Positions 51,921-61,613 of a DNA stretch of 64,000 bases are shown in pieces (the first letter of the stretch is position 1; each line of letters starts with the position of its first letter). The DNA comes from an uncultured Collinsella sp. (GTDB lineage: Bacteria > Actinomycetota > Coriobacteriia > Coriobacteriales > Coriobacteriaceae), in contig URKU01000001.1 of NCBI GenBank assembly GCA_900548515.1, positions 1 through 64,000 of the forward strand, given 5' to 3'. The notes beneath the pieces were generated by a model. The model was not told the DNA's origin and ran no database searches. It saw only the letters and a list, made by a program, of their open reading frames with translations. The translations under genes were made by a program, and so were the position numbers.

Positions 51921-54527
51921 GTGGCTGTCACGTACAAAGGTCTGACTATCAAGTTCGGCGGAGATACGACCGAGTTACAGGGCGCATTGAAGAGTGTGCA
52001 GAGCACGGCGAAAGATACGCAGAGCGCGTTGAAGGACATCAATCGCGCCCTGAAATTCGACCCCGGCAACACGGATTTGCTCGTTGAGAAGGAAAAACTT
52101 CTCAATCGAGCATACGGCGAGACGAAAACGAAGCTCGATGCATATAAAGCAGCGCTCGCGACACTTGATGAAAAGAAGCGGAGCGGCGCGGCACTCACCG
52201 AGCGCGAGGAAGCACAATACTCGAGCCTTAAGGCTCAGATTGCCATTTGTGAGAACCAGCTTGAGAGCTATTCCGACGATTTGAAAAGCGTCAGCCGCGA
52301 AGCCCAAGCATCAAAGAGCAGCCTTTACCAGTTTGGTCAGACAATTCAGGACAACAGCGATAAGCTGGAAAAGGCTGGCAAGGGTCTAGAGACTGCCGGA
52401 AAGACGATTACCGGCGCCGTCACCGGCACTGCTACCGCGCTTGTCGGTCTTGCCAGCAGCCAGGAAGAGCAGATCGAGCAGACGCATCAGCTGGACGCTG
52501 CCTGGAAGGACGCAGGCGGTACGTCCGAGCAGGCGCGAAGCTCCTATACCCTGTTTTATAAGTTACTTGGCGAAGAGGACACCGCGACCGAAGCCGCACA
52601 GAACCTGTCACGCTTGACCACTAACCAGCAGGAACTGGACAAGTGGAGCAACATCGCCGCAGGCTCGTTCTCCAAGTTCGGCGATGCATTGCCGCTTGAA
52701 AACCTCGTGGAAGCATCGCAAGAGACGGCGCACACCGGCACCGTCACCGGCGGTCTTGCCGATGCCCTCAACTGGGCAACGGCAAGCAACGAGCAGTGGA
52801 GCGCAGCACTCTCTGGTAACCATGCGGCACAGCAGGCTTTCAACGACCAGATCGCTCAGGGCGCTACCAAAGAGGACGCTTTCAATGCGGCGCTTGCCGC
52901 CTGCGGTGACGAGCAGGAGCGCTCCTCGCTTATCACGCAGACACTCGATGGCCTTTACGGCAACATTGGCGAGACGTATCAAGAGACTAATAAGACGATG
53001 CTCGACACGCGCGAAGCGCAGGCCGAGCTAAACCAGAAGATGGCCGAAGCCGGCGAAGCGGCCATGCCCTTCAAGGAAAAGGCGCTCGAGCTTGGAACGA
53101 CCTTGCTTGAGAAGGTAACGCCGGCGCTCGAGGGCGTTAGCGACTGGTACAAGTCCCTAACGCCAGAGCAGCAGGACATGGCAACCAATGTCGTTTTGGG
53201 GACGGTCGCGTTCGGCGGGCTCACAACGGGAATCGGCAAGACGCTCCAAAAGGGCATCGAGATCGGCCAGACGTTCAAGGACGTTGCCGGCGGTTTCGCT
53301 TCCCTCGCAGGCAAGTTCGGCGAGGGCGGCGGCGCTATAAGCACGGCTGCAACGGGCTTCGGCGGCATCGCCGAGAAAGCTGGCGGCTTGGCATCGACCC
53401 TTGGCGGCAAGCTCTCTACAGGGTGGACATCGTTCACCGGATTGATCGCCGCAAACCCAATCTTGCTTGGCGTGGCTGCGGTTGCCGCTGCCGTCGCTGG
53501 CCTTACGTGGTTCTTCACGCAGACCGAGACTGGTAAACAGCTCTGGTCTGACTTCACCGGCTGGATTTCAGAGAAATGGCAGGGCGTGCAGGATTTCTTC
53601 GCAGGCGTGCCGGAATTCTGGTCTGGGATTTGGGACGGGATAACCGGAAAGGCCGAAGAGGTCAAGAACGGCCTTTCGGAAAAGTTCGAAGGCATAAGGC
53701 AAGGCGCGTCCGATGCTTGGGAGGGCTTGAAGGCCAATGCGTCCGATGCTTGGGAGAATCTGAAATCCAACGCGTCTGAAAAATTCGGCGCTATCAGGGA
53801 TTCAATCCAAACAGACATGAACACCGGTCAGATTGTCGGTTCTTCGGCTTCAAATGCCCTGAAAGCCGCCATGAACGGTGATTGGGACGCGGCGAAGTCG
53901 CAGGCCGGTATCGCTTTCCAGGCTATTCAAAGCAACATCCAGACGAAGATGAACAATGCGAAGGATAACGCGATAAACGCTGGCAACGCCATCGGCGAAA
54001 AGCTGGGGTTCCCCGGTCTTGGAAGCAAGGTCGCTGGCGTTTTCTCGAACATCAAGAGCAGCATCACTTCGCCGATCAACGATGCCTGGAACTTTGTCAG
54101 TAGCATCCCCGGCAAGATTCAGGGGGCGTTCAGCGGGATTCACATCAGCTTGCCGCATATCAACATGCCGCATTTCAGTGTCAGCTGGCGTGACATCGGT
54201 GGTGTTGTGAAGCTGCCGTCAATCAGCGTCAACTGGTATGCAAAGGGTGCGTCCTTTGACAAGCCTTCAATTATCGGCGTTGGCGAAGCTGGACTTGAGC
54301 ACGTCGCGCCCGACGCCAAGCTGCGCACAAGCGTCAGAGAGAGCGTCGAGGCGGGTATTTCTCGCATGCTCGATCGCCTAAGCGGCGGCTTCGGTGGCGG
54401 AGCCCAGGTGAACGTGACCGTCAACGCCACCGTTGCAAACAGCATGGACGCGTACGCGACCGGTCAGCAGATCGGCGCTGGTATTGCCAGCAGGTTAAAG
54501 CAGAAGGGGGTGCCCGTTGGAGCTTAA
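51921..54527 (+). CDS. Tape measure protein
   Basis: An 868-residue tail-length ruler. Coiled coil covers residues 1-140, Gly/Ala-rich hydrophobic segments lie near 415-540 (FGGLTTGIGKTLQ, IAANPILLGVAAVAAAVAGL), a Trp-rich amphipathic block near 550-640 and a C-terminal VGEAGLEHVAPDAKLRTSV. GTG at 51921 follows AAGAGGTGG. Its length would predict a tail of roughly 130 nm by the usual residue-length relation. Confidence 0.9.
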   Translation: MAVTYKGLTIKFGGDTTELQGALKSVQSTAKDTQSALKDINRALKFDPGNTDLLVEKEKLLNRAYGETKTKLDAYKAALATLDEKKRSGAALTEREEAQYSSLKAQIAICENQLESYSDDLKSVSREAQASKSSLYQFGQTIQDNSDKLEKAGKGLETAGKTITGAVTGTATALVGLASSQEEQIEQTHQLDAAWKDAGGTSEQARSSYTLFYKLLGEEDTATEAAQNLSRLTTNQQELDKWSNIAAGSFSKFGDALPLENLVEASQETAHTGTVTGGLADALNWATASNEQWSAALSGNHAAQQAFNDQIAQGATKEDAFNAALAACGDEQERSSLITQTLDGLYGNIGETYQETNKTMLDTREAQAELNQKMAEAGEAAMPFKEKALELGTTLLEKVTPALEGVSDWYKSLTPEQQDMATNVVLGTVAFGGLTTGIGKTLQKGIEIGQTFKDVAGGFASLAGKFGEGGGAISTAATGFGGIAEKAGGLASTLGGKLSTGWTSFTGLIAANPILLGVAAVAAAVAGLTWFFTQTETGKQLWSDFTGWISEKWQGVQDFFAGVPEFWSGIWDGITGKAEEVKNGLSEKFEGIRQGASDAWEGLKANASDAWENLKSNASEKFGAIRDSIQTDMNTGQIVGSSASNALKAAMNGDWDAAKSQAGIAFQAIQSNIQTKMNNAKDNAINAGNAIGEKLGFPGLGSKVAGVFSNIKSSITSPINDAWNFVSSIPGKIQGAFSGIHISLPHINMPHFSVSWRDIGGVVKLPSISVNWYAKGASFDKPSIIGVGEAGLEHVAPDAKLRTSVRESVEAGISRMLDRLSGGFGGGAQVNVTVNATVANSMDAYATGQQIGAGIASRLKQKGVPVGA

Positions 54528-55251
54528 GCGTAAGCGAAACCAAAGCGACAGCATCGTTTTCAACGGGCACGACCTGTCGAAGCTCGTCTACTGTAAGGTG
54601 CGCCGCACAATTATGGCGGACGTTTCGGCGAGCTTCGAGGATGCGCCCGGGCGGCACGGCGAATACTTCAAGAACGCCCGCCGCGCCGGTTACGATTTGC
54701 AGATTGACATGTGGATTCGCACCGAGCACCGACGCGAGGTCGCAAAGGCACGGCATAAGCTGGCGGCACTGCTCTGGTCTGACGAGCCAGCGCCGCTTTA
54801 TTTGCCTGATGACCCTACGCGTTATTTGATGGCGATCGTCAGCGGTGCAACCGACCTTGACGAGATTACCGATGATTGCCCGCAGGCAACCGTTACGTTC
54901 CACATTGGTGACCCCGACTATTACGGTCAGCATCGCCGTATGGATATGAGCGGCGCAGCATCGTTCGCCGTCGGCGGCACGCTGCCTGCGGCGCTCACCG
55001 TGACGGCCAAGCCCGGCGCTTGCAGCTCTTGGCGCATCACCAACACCGACACCGCCGAGTTCGTTGAGGTTGTCCAGCCGTTGACGGCTTCGAGCGTGGT
55101 TCGGATGGATTTCGATAAAGAGCATGTGACCGTTAACGGCTCTGTCGCTCAGCTCAACATCATGAGTGACTTTTTCAGCATCCAAGACCGTGCGCACGTC
55201 AAGATCTCTAGCGGCTCCGCGACGCTGGAATGGGAGGAGAGATGGCTTTAA
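54517..55251 (+). CDS. Distal tail protein
   Basis: A 244-residue protein (FNGHDLSKLVYCKVRRTI start, then DASAS-like beta strands; YLMAIVSGATDLDEIT) resembling Dit proteins that cap the tail tube and carry the baseplate. TTG start at 54517 overlaps the tape measure gene by 11 bases. Confidence 0.75.
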   Translation: MELKRKRNQSDSIVFNGHDLSKLVYCKVRRTIMADVSASFEDAPGRHGEYFKNARRAGYDLQIDMWIRTEHRREVAKARHKLAALLWSDEPAPLYLPDDPTRYLMAIVSGATDLDEITDDCPQATVTFHIGDPDYYGQHRRMDMSGAASFAVGGTLPAALTVTAKPGACSSWRITNTDTAEFVEVVQPLTASSVVRMDFDKEHVTVNGSVAQLNIMSDFFSIQDRAHVKISSGSATLEWEERWL

Positions 55252-58200
55252 CAAAGAAGGTCAACTTCACCCGTTTCAGCCGTTTCGGCGTGAATCTCGG
55301 ACGGCTCACCTACACCGCAGCGACCCATGAGGACGCAACGGACGGCACCGACGAGCTTAAGATCAGGTGCGACGAGGATTTAGGCAAGGGGGAACGCCTT
55401 GTTTGGATTGACCGCCAAGGCGTCGTACATGAGCACATCGTCGACGAAATCGAGCGACTGCACGATGACAACGGCAAGCCGTATACCAGCATAACGTGCA
55501 TCAACTCCATCAATGAGACGTGGGATGACTATATCGAGGACAAGCGACCGTCCGGCAGCGTAGCCGTGGCGCTCACGTCAATACTCGCGGGCACCCGTTG
55601 GGAAGTCGGCAACTGCGACCAGCCCGGCAGTGCTTCGCACACCTTCTATCACGTAAGCGTCCGCGAGGGCTTGAGCGCCCTGCTCAAAACATGGGGCGGT
55701 GAGCTTGAAACCGTTATCGTGACGGACGGAGTGCAGGTCACGCATCGATATGTGCGCGTGGTGGCTACGCGCGGCAACCAGCAAAGCCCAAAGCGCTTCA
55801 CGTGGACGAAAGACCTGATCAGCATCAAGCGCAAGACGGGCAGCGCCAACCCCAAGACGCGAGTTTACGGTTACGGCAAGGGCGTTGAGACGGATGGCGG
55901 CGGCTATGGCCGACGATTGACTTTCGGCGATCTAAACAATGGTAAGGATTACGTTGAAGATGCCGCCGCGACCGAGGTTTGGGGGCATCCCGACGGCAAC
56001 GGCGGTATCGCGCCCGCCGTAGACATCTACGTTAACGAGCAATGCGAGGACGCAGCGCAGCTTCTTGCCGAGACGAACGATTACCTCTCGCAAGCCAAAA
56101 CGCCGACCGTCTCTTATGAAGCAAGCGTGATTGACCTATTTGCTTTCGGTCGAGATTGGGAATGCGTTGCTGTCGGCGATTGCGTGGCGATCATCGACAA
56201 GGGCTTCTCCGCTGCGGGAATCAGGCTCAAGGGGCGCGTCTCGAAGCTGACCCGCGACTTGGTGACCGGCGATGCCAAGGTAACGTTCGGCAACCTAACC
56301 GATGATCTGGCTGACATCTTCCAGTCGGTGGCGCAGCAGCTCAAGAGCGGCAGCAACCAGCGGGCTAACTACGATGCGGCGGCTGGCACGTCCGTCTCGT
56401 GGCTCAACCAGCTCATGGCGGCGCTCAACAAGGCGTTCAATGCCGTCGGCACCTACAAGGTCGAGACGTTCGAGCTTGGCGTGATTTACTCGAACGTGCC
56501 GCTGGATGCCGCGACTGGCGTTCCGCTCAAGGCAACGTCCGGCATGTGGGCGGTAAACATCAATGGCATGGGCATCCGCCTTGCCGCGTCGCTTGCAAGC
56601 GACGGACAGTGGAATTGGCGAACGTTCATCACTGGCGCTCAGGTCAGCGCCGATTGCATCAACGCCGGTACGATGCGAGCAGACCGCATCCGCGCTGGCC
56701 TGCTCACCGACGATGTTGGAAAGAATTTCTGGGATTTGACCACCGGAGATTTTAGCTTGTCTGCCGGCGCGACCGTCGGCAGCAAGCCGATCGCCACGAC
56801 AGATGCCGTAATTGCATCCGTCGATGTCGAGTACGCGCAAGGTATCTCGCGTACCGAAGCACCGAAAACCGGATGGCAGTCTGAAGCGCCAGTATGGGTC
56901 GAGGGGAAGTACATCTGGACTCGGACGAAGACTGTCACGCAGTCCGGCGAGATTTCCTATTCAGTTCCTGCATGCATTAGCGGTGCGGACGGCAAGCAGG
57001 GCGTAACCGGTAGGGGAATCAAATCCATCGTCGAGCAGTACTACCTATCTTCAAGCGATTCTTCCCAAGTCGGCGGTAGCTGGAGCGAACAGCAGCCTGC
57101 CTGGAGCAAGGAAAAATACATCTGGACTCGCAGCAAGGTCACTTGGAGTGACGGAGCCGTAAGCTACACGACGCCTTGTCTCGCCAAGGCAATCAATGGT
57201 GCGAACCAGATGGCGGGAAACGGCATCGCATCCAGCGTCAAGCTCTATGCGAAGAACCAGAGCGATATGGTTCCGCCAATCAACGCGCAGAGCCCTGAGC
57301 TTGGATGGTCTGAGACATTGCCGGAATGGAGTAACGGCTATTACGTCTGGTCTATGGAGCGCATCACGCTCGGTGACGGCTCCGTTCGCCACACGACGCC
57401 AATGCTTGAAAGTGCCTACAACAAGGCATACCAGAGCTCATACGATTTTACCGAATCGCTGACTGGCCTTGACGGCACCGTGCAGGAACTGGCTAAAGAC
57501 GGTGTGGTAACAACGGCCGAAGCGGCAGCAGTGAAGAAGGCCATGCAGGCGGTCGACAAAGAGCGCGAAGAGCTCACAAGCCAGTACAACTCGCTGAAAT
57601 CCAACAAGTCGCTCAATGCGCAATTCCTCACACAAGTACTCGCGCCTAAATACACGGCTGCATTCGGATCTACCGAAGAGGGCGGCGCCTACAGCGATTA
57701 CGCCGACAAGGTAAACGCGGTGCTGGAGTGCAAGACGGCAGACGCGCTCAAGGCGGCAATGTACGAATACGACGCGTCATACGGCTCGTACTCGTCAGCA
57801 GTTAAGGTTTACGCTTCGGCGGCGCGTGCGGCTCAGCATGCCATCGAGCAGCAAGACGCTTCTGACTACGCGAACGGCATCCTCAGCGACTACGACGAGC
57901 AGCTGACCCAGAAGAAGATCTTCGACCGCCTGACGAGCAACGGCGCGGCTCAGGGTATCTTCCTCCAGAACGGCAAGGTCTATATCAACGCGACATACAT
58001 GTCTGCCGGAATCATCGCCGATGCCAAAGGCCGCAATTCCTGGAATCTCAAGACCGGCGAGCTCGTGACAAATTACATGAGCGCGAACAACATCGCCGCC
58101 AAGGGCACGTTCCGCTGCGGATACGACAGCTACTACACTCTTCTCAACAACATGGGTCAGATGTCGGGATTTCGTAAGAAATCCGGCGCGTCAAGTGCCT

Positions 58201-58493
58201 CGCAGGTCGGTTACATCGACTTTTCTTCGTCAATGAAAGATTTATCTGACAACAAGGTTCTATACGGGCTCCAGATGCAGGCCGAAGGAAGCCTTAGGAT
58301 TTCCGTTCCGAAGATCTCGGTATCTAACTCAGCAAGTACGAGCGTAACCACAACCAACGCCATTACATCCAACGTGACCATGAAGTACATCAGCCAGATA
58401 CAGGACAACGGCAATGGATCAATCACCTGGTGGACATCGACAAGGAACATCGATTTCGTAAATGGAATCTGCACACTTTGCAATTTTGATTAG
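55242..58493 (+). CDS. Large tail/baseplate protein (prophage tail, tip region)
   Basis: A 1,083-residue tail-tip protein. The N-terminal 380 residues match the tail-associated (Tal-like) fold (VHEHIVDEIERLHDDNG, VYGYGKGVETDGGGYGR). Residues about 515-725 hold repeated modules with a GWQSEAPVWVEGKYIWTRT pattern, seen three times, common in sugar-interacting tail proteins. A helical segment and a C-terminal beta region follow. GGGAGGAG precedes ATG 55242. Confidence 0.82.
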   Translation: MALTKKVNFTRFSRFGVNLGRLTYTAATHEDATDGTDELKIRCDEDLGKGERLVWIDRQGVVHEHIVDEIERLHDDNGKPYTSITCINSINETWDDYIEDKRPSGSVAVALTSILAGTRWEVGNCDQPGSASHTFYHVSVREGLSALLKTWGGELETVIVTDGVQVTHRYVRVVATRGNQQSPKRFTWTKDLISIKRKTGSANPKTRVYGYGKGVETDGGGYGRRLTFGDLNNGKDYVEDAAATEVWGHPDGNGGIAPAVDIYVNEQCEDAAQLLAETNDYLSQAKTPTVSYEASVIDLFAFGRDWECVAVGDCVAIIDKGFSAAGIRLKGRVSKLTRDLVTGDAKVTFGNLTDDLADIFQSVAQQLKSGSNQRANYDAAAGTSVSWLNQLMAALNKAFNAVGTYKVETFELGVIYSNVPLDAATGVPLKATSGMWAVNINGMGIRLAASLASDGQWNWRTFITGAQVSADCINAGTMRADRIRAGLLTDDVGKNFWDLTTGDFSLSAGATVGSKPIATTDAVIASVDVEYAQGISRTEAPKTGWQSEAPVWVEGKYIWTRTKTVTQSGEISYSVPACISGADGKQGVTGRGIKSIVEQYYLSSSDSSQVGGSWSEQQPAWSKEKYIWTRSKVTWSDGAVSYTTPCLAKAINGANQMAGNGIASSVKLYAKNQSDMVPPINAQSPELGWSETLPEWSNGYYVWSMERITLGDGSVRHTTPMLESAYNKAYQSSYDFTESLTGLDGTVQELAKDGVVTTAEAAAVKKAMQAVDKEREELTSQYNSLKSNKSLNAQFLTQVLAPKYTAAFGSTEEGGAYSDYADKVNAVLECKTADALKAAMYEYDASYGSYSSAVKVYASAARAAQHAIEQQDASDYANGILSDYDEQLTQKKIFDRLTSNGAAQGIFLQNGKVYINATYMSAGIIADAKGRNSWNLKTGELVTNYMSANNIAAKGTFRCGYDSYYTLLNNMGQMSGFRKKSGASSASQVGYIDFSSSMKDLSDNKVLYGLQMQAEGSLRISVPKISVSNSASTSVTTTNAITSNVTMKYISQIQDNGNGSITWWTSTRNIDFVNGICTLCNFD

Positions 58494-58501
58494 GAGGTCA
58501 T

Positions 58502-58894
58502 ATGGCACAGATCACACATTACATGGTGCATGATCCGGTGGGCAACACCGAGAGCTATCTGACGGAGTTCGACGCCGAGTTCATTGCACGCGCGGCAGCG
58601 GCAAACATCGTCTTCATTGCCGTCTACGATGACGGCACGCGTGAGGTTGTTGACAGTAAGGACGTGGTTAAGCCGAAATCCGCCGACGAGCCGTTCACGC
58701 TCGTGACTCCGGTGTACGTTGATGACCGAACCGATGCCACGGTTGCATGCTTCGATGCCCTGGCTGCAATCGTCAACCCTTCAGTTGCGGTCTCGACAGA
58801 AGACGGTGGCACCGAAGTACAAACAGATCCGATTCAGGCTTTCATGGCGGCGCTCGAGAAGCTGCGGGCGCTAAAGTCTGGCGGTGATGCGTAA
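58502..58894 (+). CDS. Baseplate-region protein, unknown (130 residues)
   Basis: The product starts after AGGAGG and has FDAEFIARAAAANIVFIAVYDDG, then a C-terminal helix (AFMAALEKLRALKSGG). No recognised family; position suggests a small fibre-associated protein. TAATG coupling to the next gene. Confidence 0.55.
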   Translation: MAQITHYMVHDPVGNTESYLTEFDAEFIARAAAANIVFIAVYDDGTREVVDSKDVVKPKSADEPFTLVTPVYVDDRTDATVACFDALAAIVNPSVAVSTEDGGTEVQTDPIQAFMAALEKLRALKSGGDA

Positions 58895-59694
58895 TGAACA
58901 CGCAGACAATCGAGCTTGACGTGAACAAGTGCGGATGCGGAAACAACTGCATTCGAATCGCGCAAGGCGAAGGCGGCGGAACAACCATCAAGGCGCTTAT
59001 CTACGACAACGGCGGCGAGCTGTCTTTGTCAGGGTACAGTGCCTATTTGGTAGCCCGATTGCCCGACCGAATCCACTATTACCGTGGCAGCGCCACGGTC
59101 GGCGGCAACACGATCACCTACGTTTGCGATGAATCCAAGCTCGCAAGCGTTCCCGGCTACACCGACGAAGCCTATTTCGAATTGAAGAAAGGCTCGCAGA
59201 CGGTTCAGACCGAGCGTTTTGCGCTGGACATCATGCGCGACGCCCGTGAGGGAAATACTCCGGCGAAGTCATGGGACAACGCAGTCGAAGCGCTTGAAAA
59301 GCGCGCCGAAACCGCCGTCACCAAGGGCGAACAGGCCGTCACAGACGCTGGCAAGGCGCTTAATAACGCCAACGCTGCGGTCAACATCTGCAAGAGCGCC
59401 ACGGACGCGGCCAACACCGCGACGAGTAAGGCGAACGCCGCGACAAAGAGCGCCACGGACGCGGCGGCTGCGGCAAACACAGCCAAGACGAACGCCGACA
59501 CCGCGACGAGTAAGGCGAACGCCGCGACAAATGCCGCAAACGCATCCAAGGCCAGTGCAGACCTGGCGGCGGCAGACGCGCTCAAGGCGGCTGAGGAAGC
59601 TCGCGGCTCGATCAGCCCCGACAAGCGCATCTATCTTGCCTACGACACCGTTGGCGATACGGATTACATCTCGCTAGTCGATACGGAGGATTAA
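58894..59694 (+). CDS. Baseplate upper/fibre stalk protein with coiled coil
   Basis: A 266-residue protein. Residues 1-115 are a BppU-like beta domain (CIRIAQGEGGGTTIKALIYDNGGEL) and residues 130-240 a long Ala/Thr/Asn-rich coiled coil built of near-repeats (TATSKANAATKSATDAA). At DNA level a 34-bp segment is identical at 59414-59447 and 59498-59531, 84 bp apart (28 codons, four heptads). It probably forms the trimeric stalk carrying the variable tip protein encoded next. Confidence 0.72.
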   Translation: MNTQTIELDVNKCGCGNNCIRIAQGEGGGTTIKALIYDNGGELSLSGYSAYLVARLPDRIHYYRGSATVGGNTITYVCDESKLASVPGYTDEAYFELKKGSQTVQTERFALDIMRDAREGNTPAKSWDNAVEALEKRAETAVTKGEQAVTDAGKALNNANAAVNICKSATDAANTATSKANAATKSATDAAAAANTAKTNADTATSKANAATNAANASKASADLAAADALKAAEEARGSISPDKRIYLAYDTVGDTDYISLVDTED

Positions 59695-59696
59695 GC

Positions 59697-61259
59697 ATGG
59701 GCAAAACCCACATTGCAGATCACGAGACGCTCGAGCGCGTGGCAATCGCGCTCGAATCCATGGGGGCTTCGACAATCCCCATTTTTAATGAGGAGACAGG
59801 ACGTTACACGAACGCGAGCATCGCCGCATGGCTTGCAAAGATGCGTGACGGCAAGAATTATGGTGTGAGCGTTCCCAAGGGAAGCGCCACGGCCTGCACC
59901 AAGACCGGGGCAAATGCCGGAATCGCCAACCCAAAGCCCGGAATCATCGGTCGCGCCGCCATCGACCCTTACGTGAACCACGGAGCGTTTACCTTCTTCG
60001 AGGTAAACGGCGGCGTTGACGCGGATGGTACGCCCTACGTTACCGCTATCGACGGTGACGGGCGATTCTCGCGCACGGATGATACGTGGATCATGACGCC
60101 AGTTCTCTACACGCTGGAAACTGAGACGGATGATGCCGTGAACATTACCGTATCCGATACGCGCCAGCCCGGCATGAAGCGCCAGCCGGCAGCTCTGCTC
60201 CCCAACGGCGCACAGCGTCCTTATATGCTGTATGCAAAGTATGCGCTGTCGGTCGATGCCGAAGGCAAGCCGCGAAGCGTGAGCGGCGCTGCTGTCAAGA
60301 CGCGCAGTGTGAGCCATGATGGCGGGATTAGCCTGATGAAGACCGCGAGTACCGGCGATTCGCTAAAGGTCGCAGCCGATGATTGGTACGTCAAAGCGAT
60401 GTTCCTGCTCAAGTATGCGACGAAAAACAGCCAGAGCATCTTTGCCGGATGCACCGGTTACGACATCACCGCCACGCCAACGCGAGCTGAGAGCAACACC
60501 ACGAGGGTCGTTATCGCGAAGGACAAGGCCGACCAGATTCTGATCGGCTCCGCGATGATGTTCGGCACACATACTGGCACGAACACCGACCGTGGCAACT
60601 CGTATAATTGCGACATTTTCGACGGCGCAAAAGTCACCAAGAAGGTTGCGGTTGACGCATCCAATGTGGCAGTCTACTTCGATGTCGCGAAGCCGTTCTC
60701 GACCGCAACGACTTACCAGCTCGCAACCGCTCCGTGGAACACCGGCTCTTGCGACATGGTTGAGGGCGATGGATCGCCGACGAGCTGCACCGACTCAAAG
60801 CAGCCCTTTGTCATCCAGGGCATCGAGCTCGGTCTTGGCATGTATGAGGTTCTTGGAAACGTCCTTATCCAGTACACGGGTACTGGCGTGGTCGTTTACG
60901 TGAACCCGGATACTAAGAACGAGAAGGCCGGTAGCTCACCAGACAGTGCGCTATCTGCTGGGGCTTTTCCCGGACAAGCAGCTGAGGGATGGAATTACGG
61001 TCTTTACTGCAAGACGATCAACGGTCTGATGATTCAGCAGGGAACTGGCGCGTCAACGTCGGTTGGCATCTGCGATGGCAACTATAAGGTCGCGGATACT
61101 ACCGTCGGCTGGAGAGAGTGGCGTTCCCTTGGCAACTTGTGGAACGGGGGCGATGCTGGCCTTTGGTACGTCAACGGCAACAACGGCACCGGCTACGCTT
61201 GGTGGCACATCGGCTCGCGCCGCTCTGCCAATGGTCGTTCAAGGGGTGAAGCGGCGTAA
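59697..61259 (+). CDS. DGR target: variable tail-fibre / receptor-binding protein
   Basis: A 520-residue protein whose C-terminal end (residues 475-508) is the variable repeat. Residues 1-150 include a phage-like IADHETLERVAIALESMG; the C-terminal third has the Trp/Gly-rich pattern of C-type-lectin-like DGR targets (VGWREWRSLGNLWNGG, then WYVNGNNGTGYAWWHIGSR). Residues differing from the template version are 482 (R to W), 484 (R to G), 486 (N to D), 500 (N to Y), 502 (R to W) and 504 (N to H). It likely binds the host surface, and its specificity is altered by the retroelement. Confidence 0.88.
   Translation: MGKTHIADHETLERVAIALESMGASTIPIFNEETGRYTNASIAAWLAKMRDGKNYGVSVPKGSATACTKTGANAGIANPKPGIIGRAAIDPYVNHGAFTFFEVNGGVDADGTPYVTAIDGDGRFSRTDDTWIMTPVLYTLETETDDAVNITVSDTRQPGMKRQPAALLPNGAQRPYMLYAKYALSVDAEGKPRSVSGAAVKTRSVSHDGGISLMKTASTGDSLKVAADDWYVKAMFLLKYATKNSQSIFAGCTGYDITATPTRAESNTTRVVIAKDKADQILIGSAMMFGTHTGTNTDRGNSYNCDIFDGAKVTKKVAVDASNVAVYFDVAKPFSTATTYQLATAPWNTGSCDMVEGDGSPTSCTDSKQPFVIQGIELGLGMYEVLGNVLIQYTGTGVVVYVNPDTKNEKAGSSPDSALSAGAFPGQAAEGWNYGLYCKTINGLMIQQGTGASTSVGICDGNYKVADTTVGWREWRSLGNLWNGGDAGLWYVNGNNGTGYAWWHIGSRRSANGRSRGEAA
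61119..61221 (+). repeat. DGR variable repeat (VR)
   Basis: 103 bp at the 3' end of the fibre gene. Compared with 61329-61431 it has seven mismatches. Six lie at template adenines (61350, 61356, 61362, 61404, 61410 and 61416 in the template); one, at 61123 (G versus T), does not and lies at the left edge. The last 15 bp (61207-61221) are identical to the template and end the homology, as expected of the homing start site. Confidence 0.93.
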
Positions 61260-61266
61260 GCCGCGA

Positions 61267-61280
61267 GGGGACTTGTCCCC
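61267..61280 (+). other. Small hairpin downstream of the VR
   Basis: GGGGAC-TT-GTCCCC, 6-bp perfect arms, 8 bases after the fibre stop and 46 bases after the VR, followed by TTTT. Known DGRs need a hairpin or cruciform just beyond the VR for efficient homing. With the T-run it could also be a weak transcription terminator for the fibre gene. Confidence 0.6.
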
Positions 61281-61328
61281 TTTTGAAAACAAGCAGGGAT
61301 TCGCGGCGCGTGGGCTGTCATGTTCTCT

Positions 61329-61431
61329 TGGCTTTCCCTTGGCAACTTGAGGAACAGGGGCAATGCTGGCCTTTGGTACGTCAACGGCAACAACGGCACC
61401 GGCAACGCTAGGTGGAACATCGGCTCGCGCC
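61329..61431 (+). repeat. DGR template repeat (TR)
   Basis: Non-coding copy of the VR, in the same orientation, 210 bp downstream. The 98-bp core (61334-61431) has 22 adenines, concentrated in AAC, AAT and AGG codons of the corresponding fibre frame, so adenine changes give varied residues without stops. In the fibre frame the template would read on to IGSRLPG and stop. It should be transcribed into the RNA copied by the RT. Confidence 0.93.
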
Positions 61432-61613
61432 TACCTGGGTGACTATCTCGAACAACCAGCTATCTTTTTTATTTCCGCCGCGACTACCCGCCGCCGCTGG
61501 TGGCGAGCGGGGGCAACCTGGCTTAACTAAGTGAAATCAGTCTTAAGACCAGCGGGCTAGTAACGGAGACGCGACCGCTCGTACGACATCCAGAGAGCAA
61601 AGGTCAAAAACAA
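61432..61613 (+). other. TR-RT spacer of the DGR
   Basis: 182 bases with no gene. It is likely part of the DGR RNA, because in studied systems the segment after the TR is required to prime cDNA synthesis. It has GC-rich repeats (CCGCCGCCGC near 61490 against GCGGGGG) that could fold. No Avd-type gene lies here. Confidence 0.55.

Noticed and set aside
59414..59531. CRISPR-like array
   Set aside because: The two repeat copies are inside a coiled-coil coding frame with codon-phase spacing and no spacers. No CRISPR array or cas gene was seen anywhere in the window.
61329..61442. Template repeat as the end of a second fibre gene
   Set aside because: It stays open in the fibre frame to IGSRLPG and a stop, but no start or upstream coding sequence exists. 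It fits a non-coding template.
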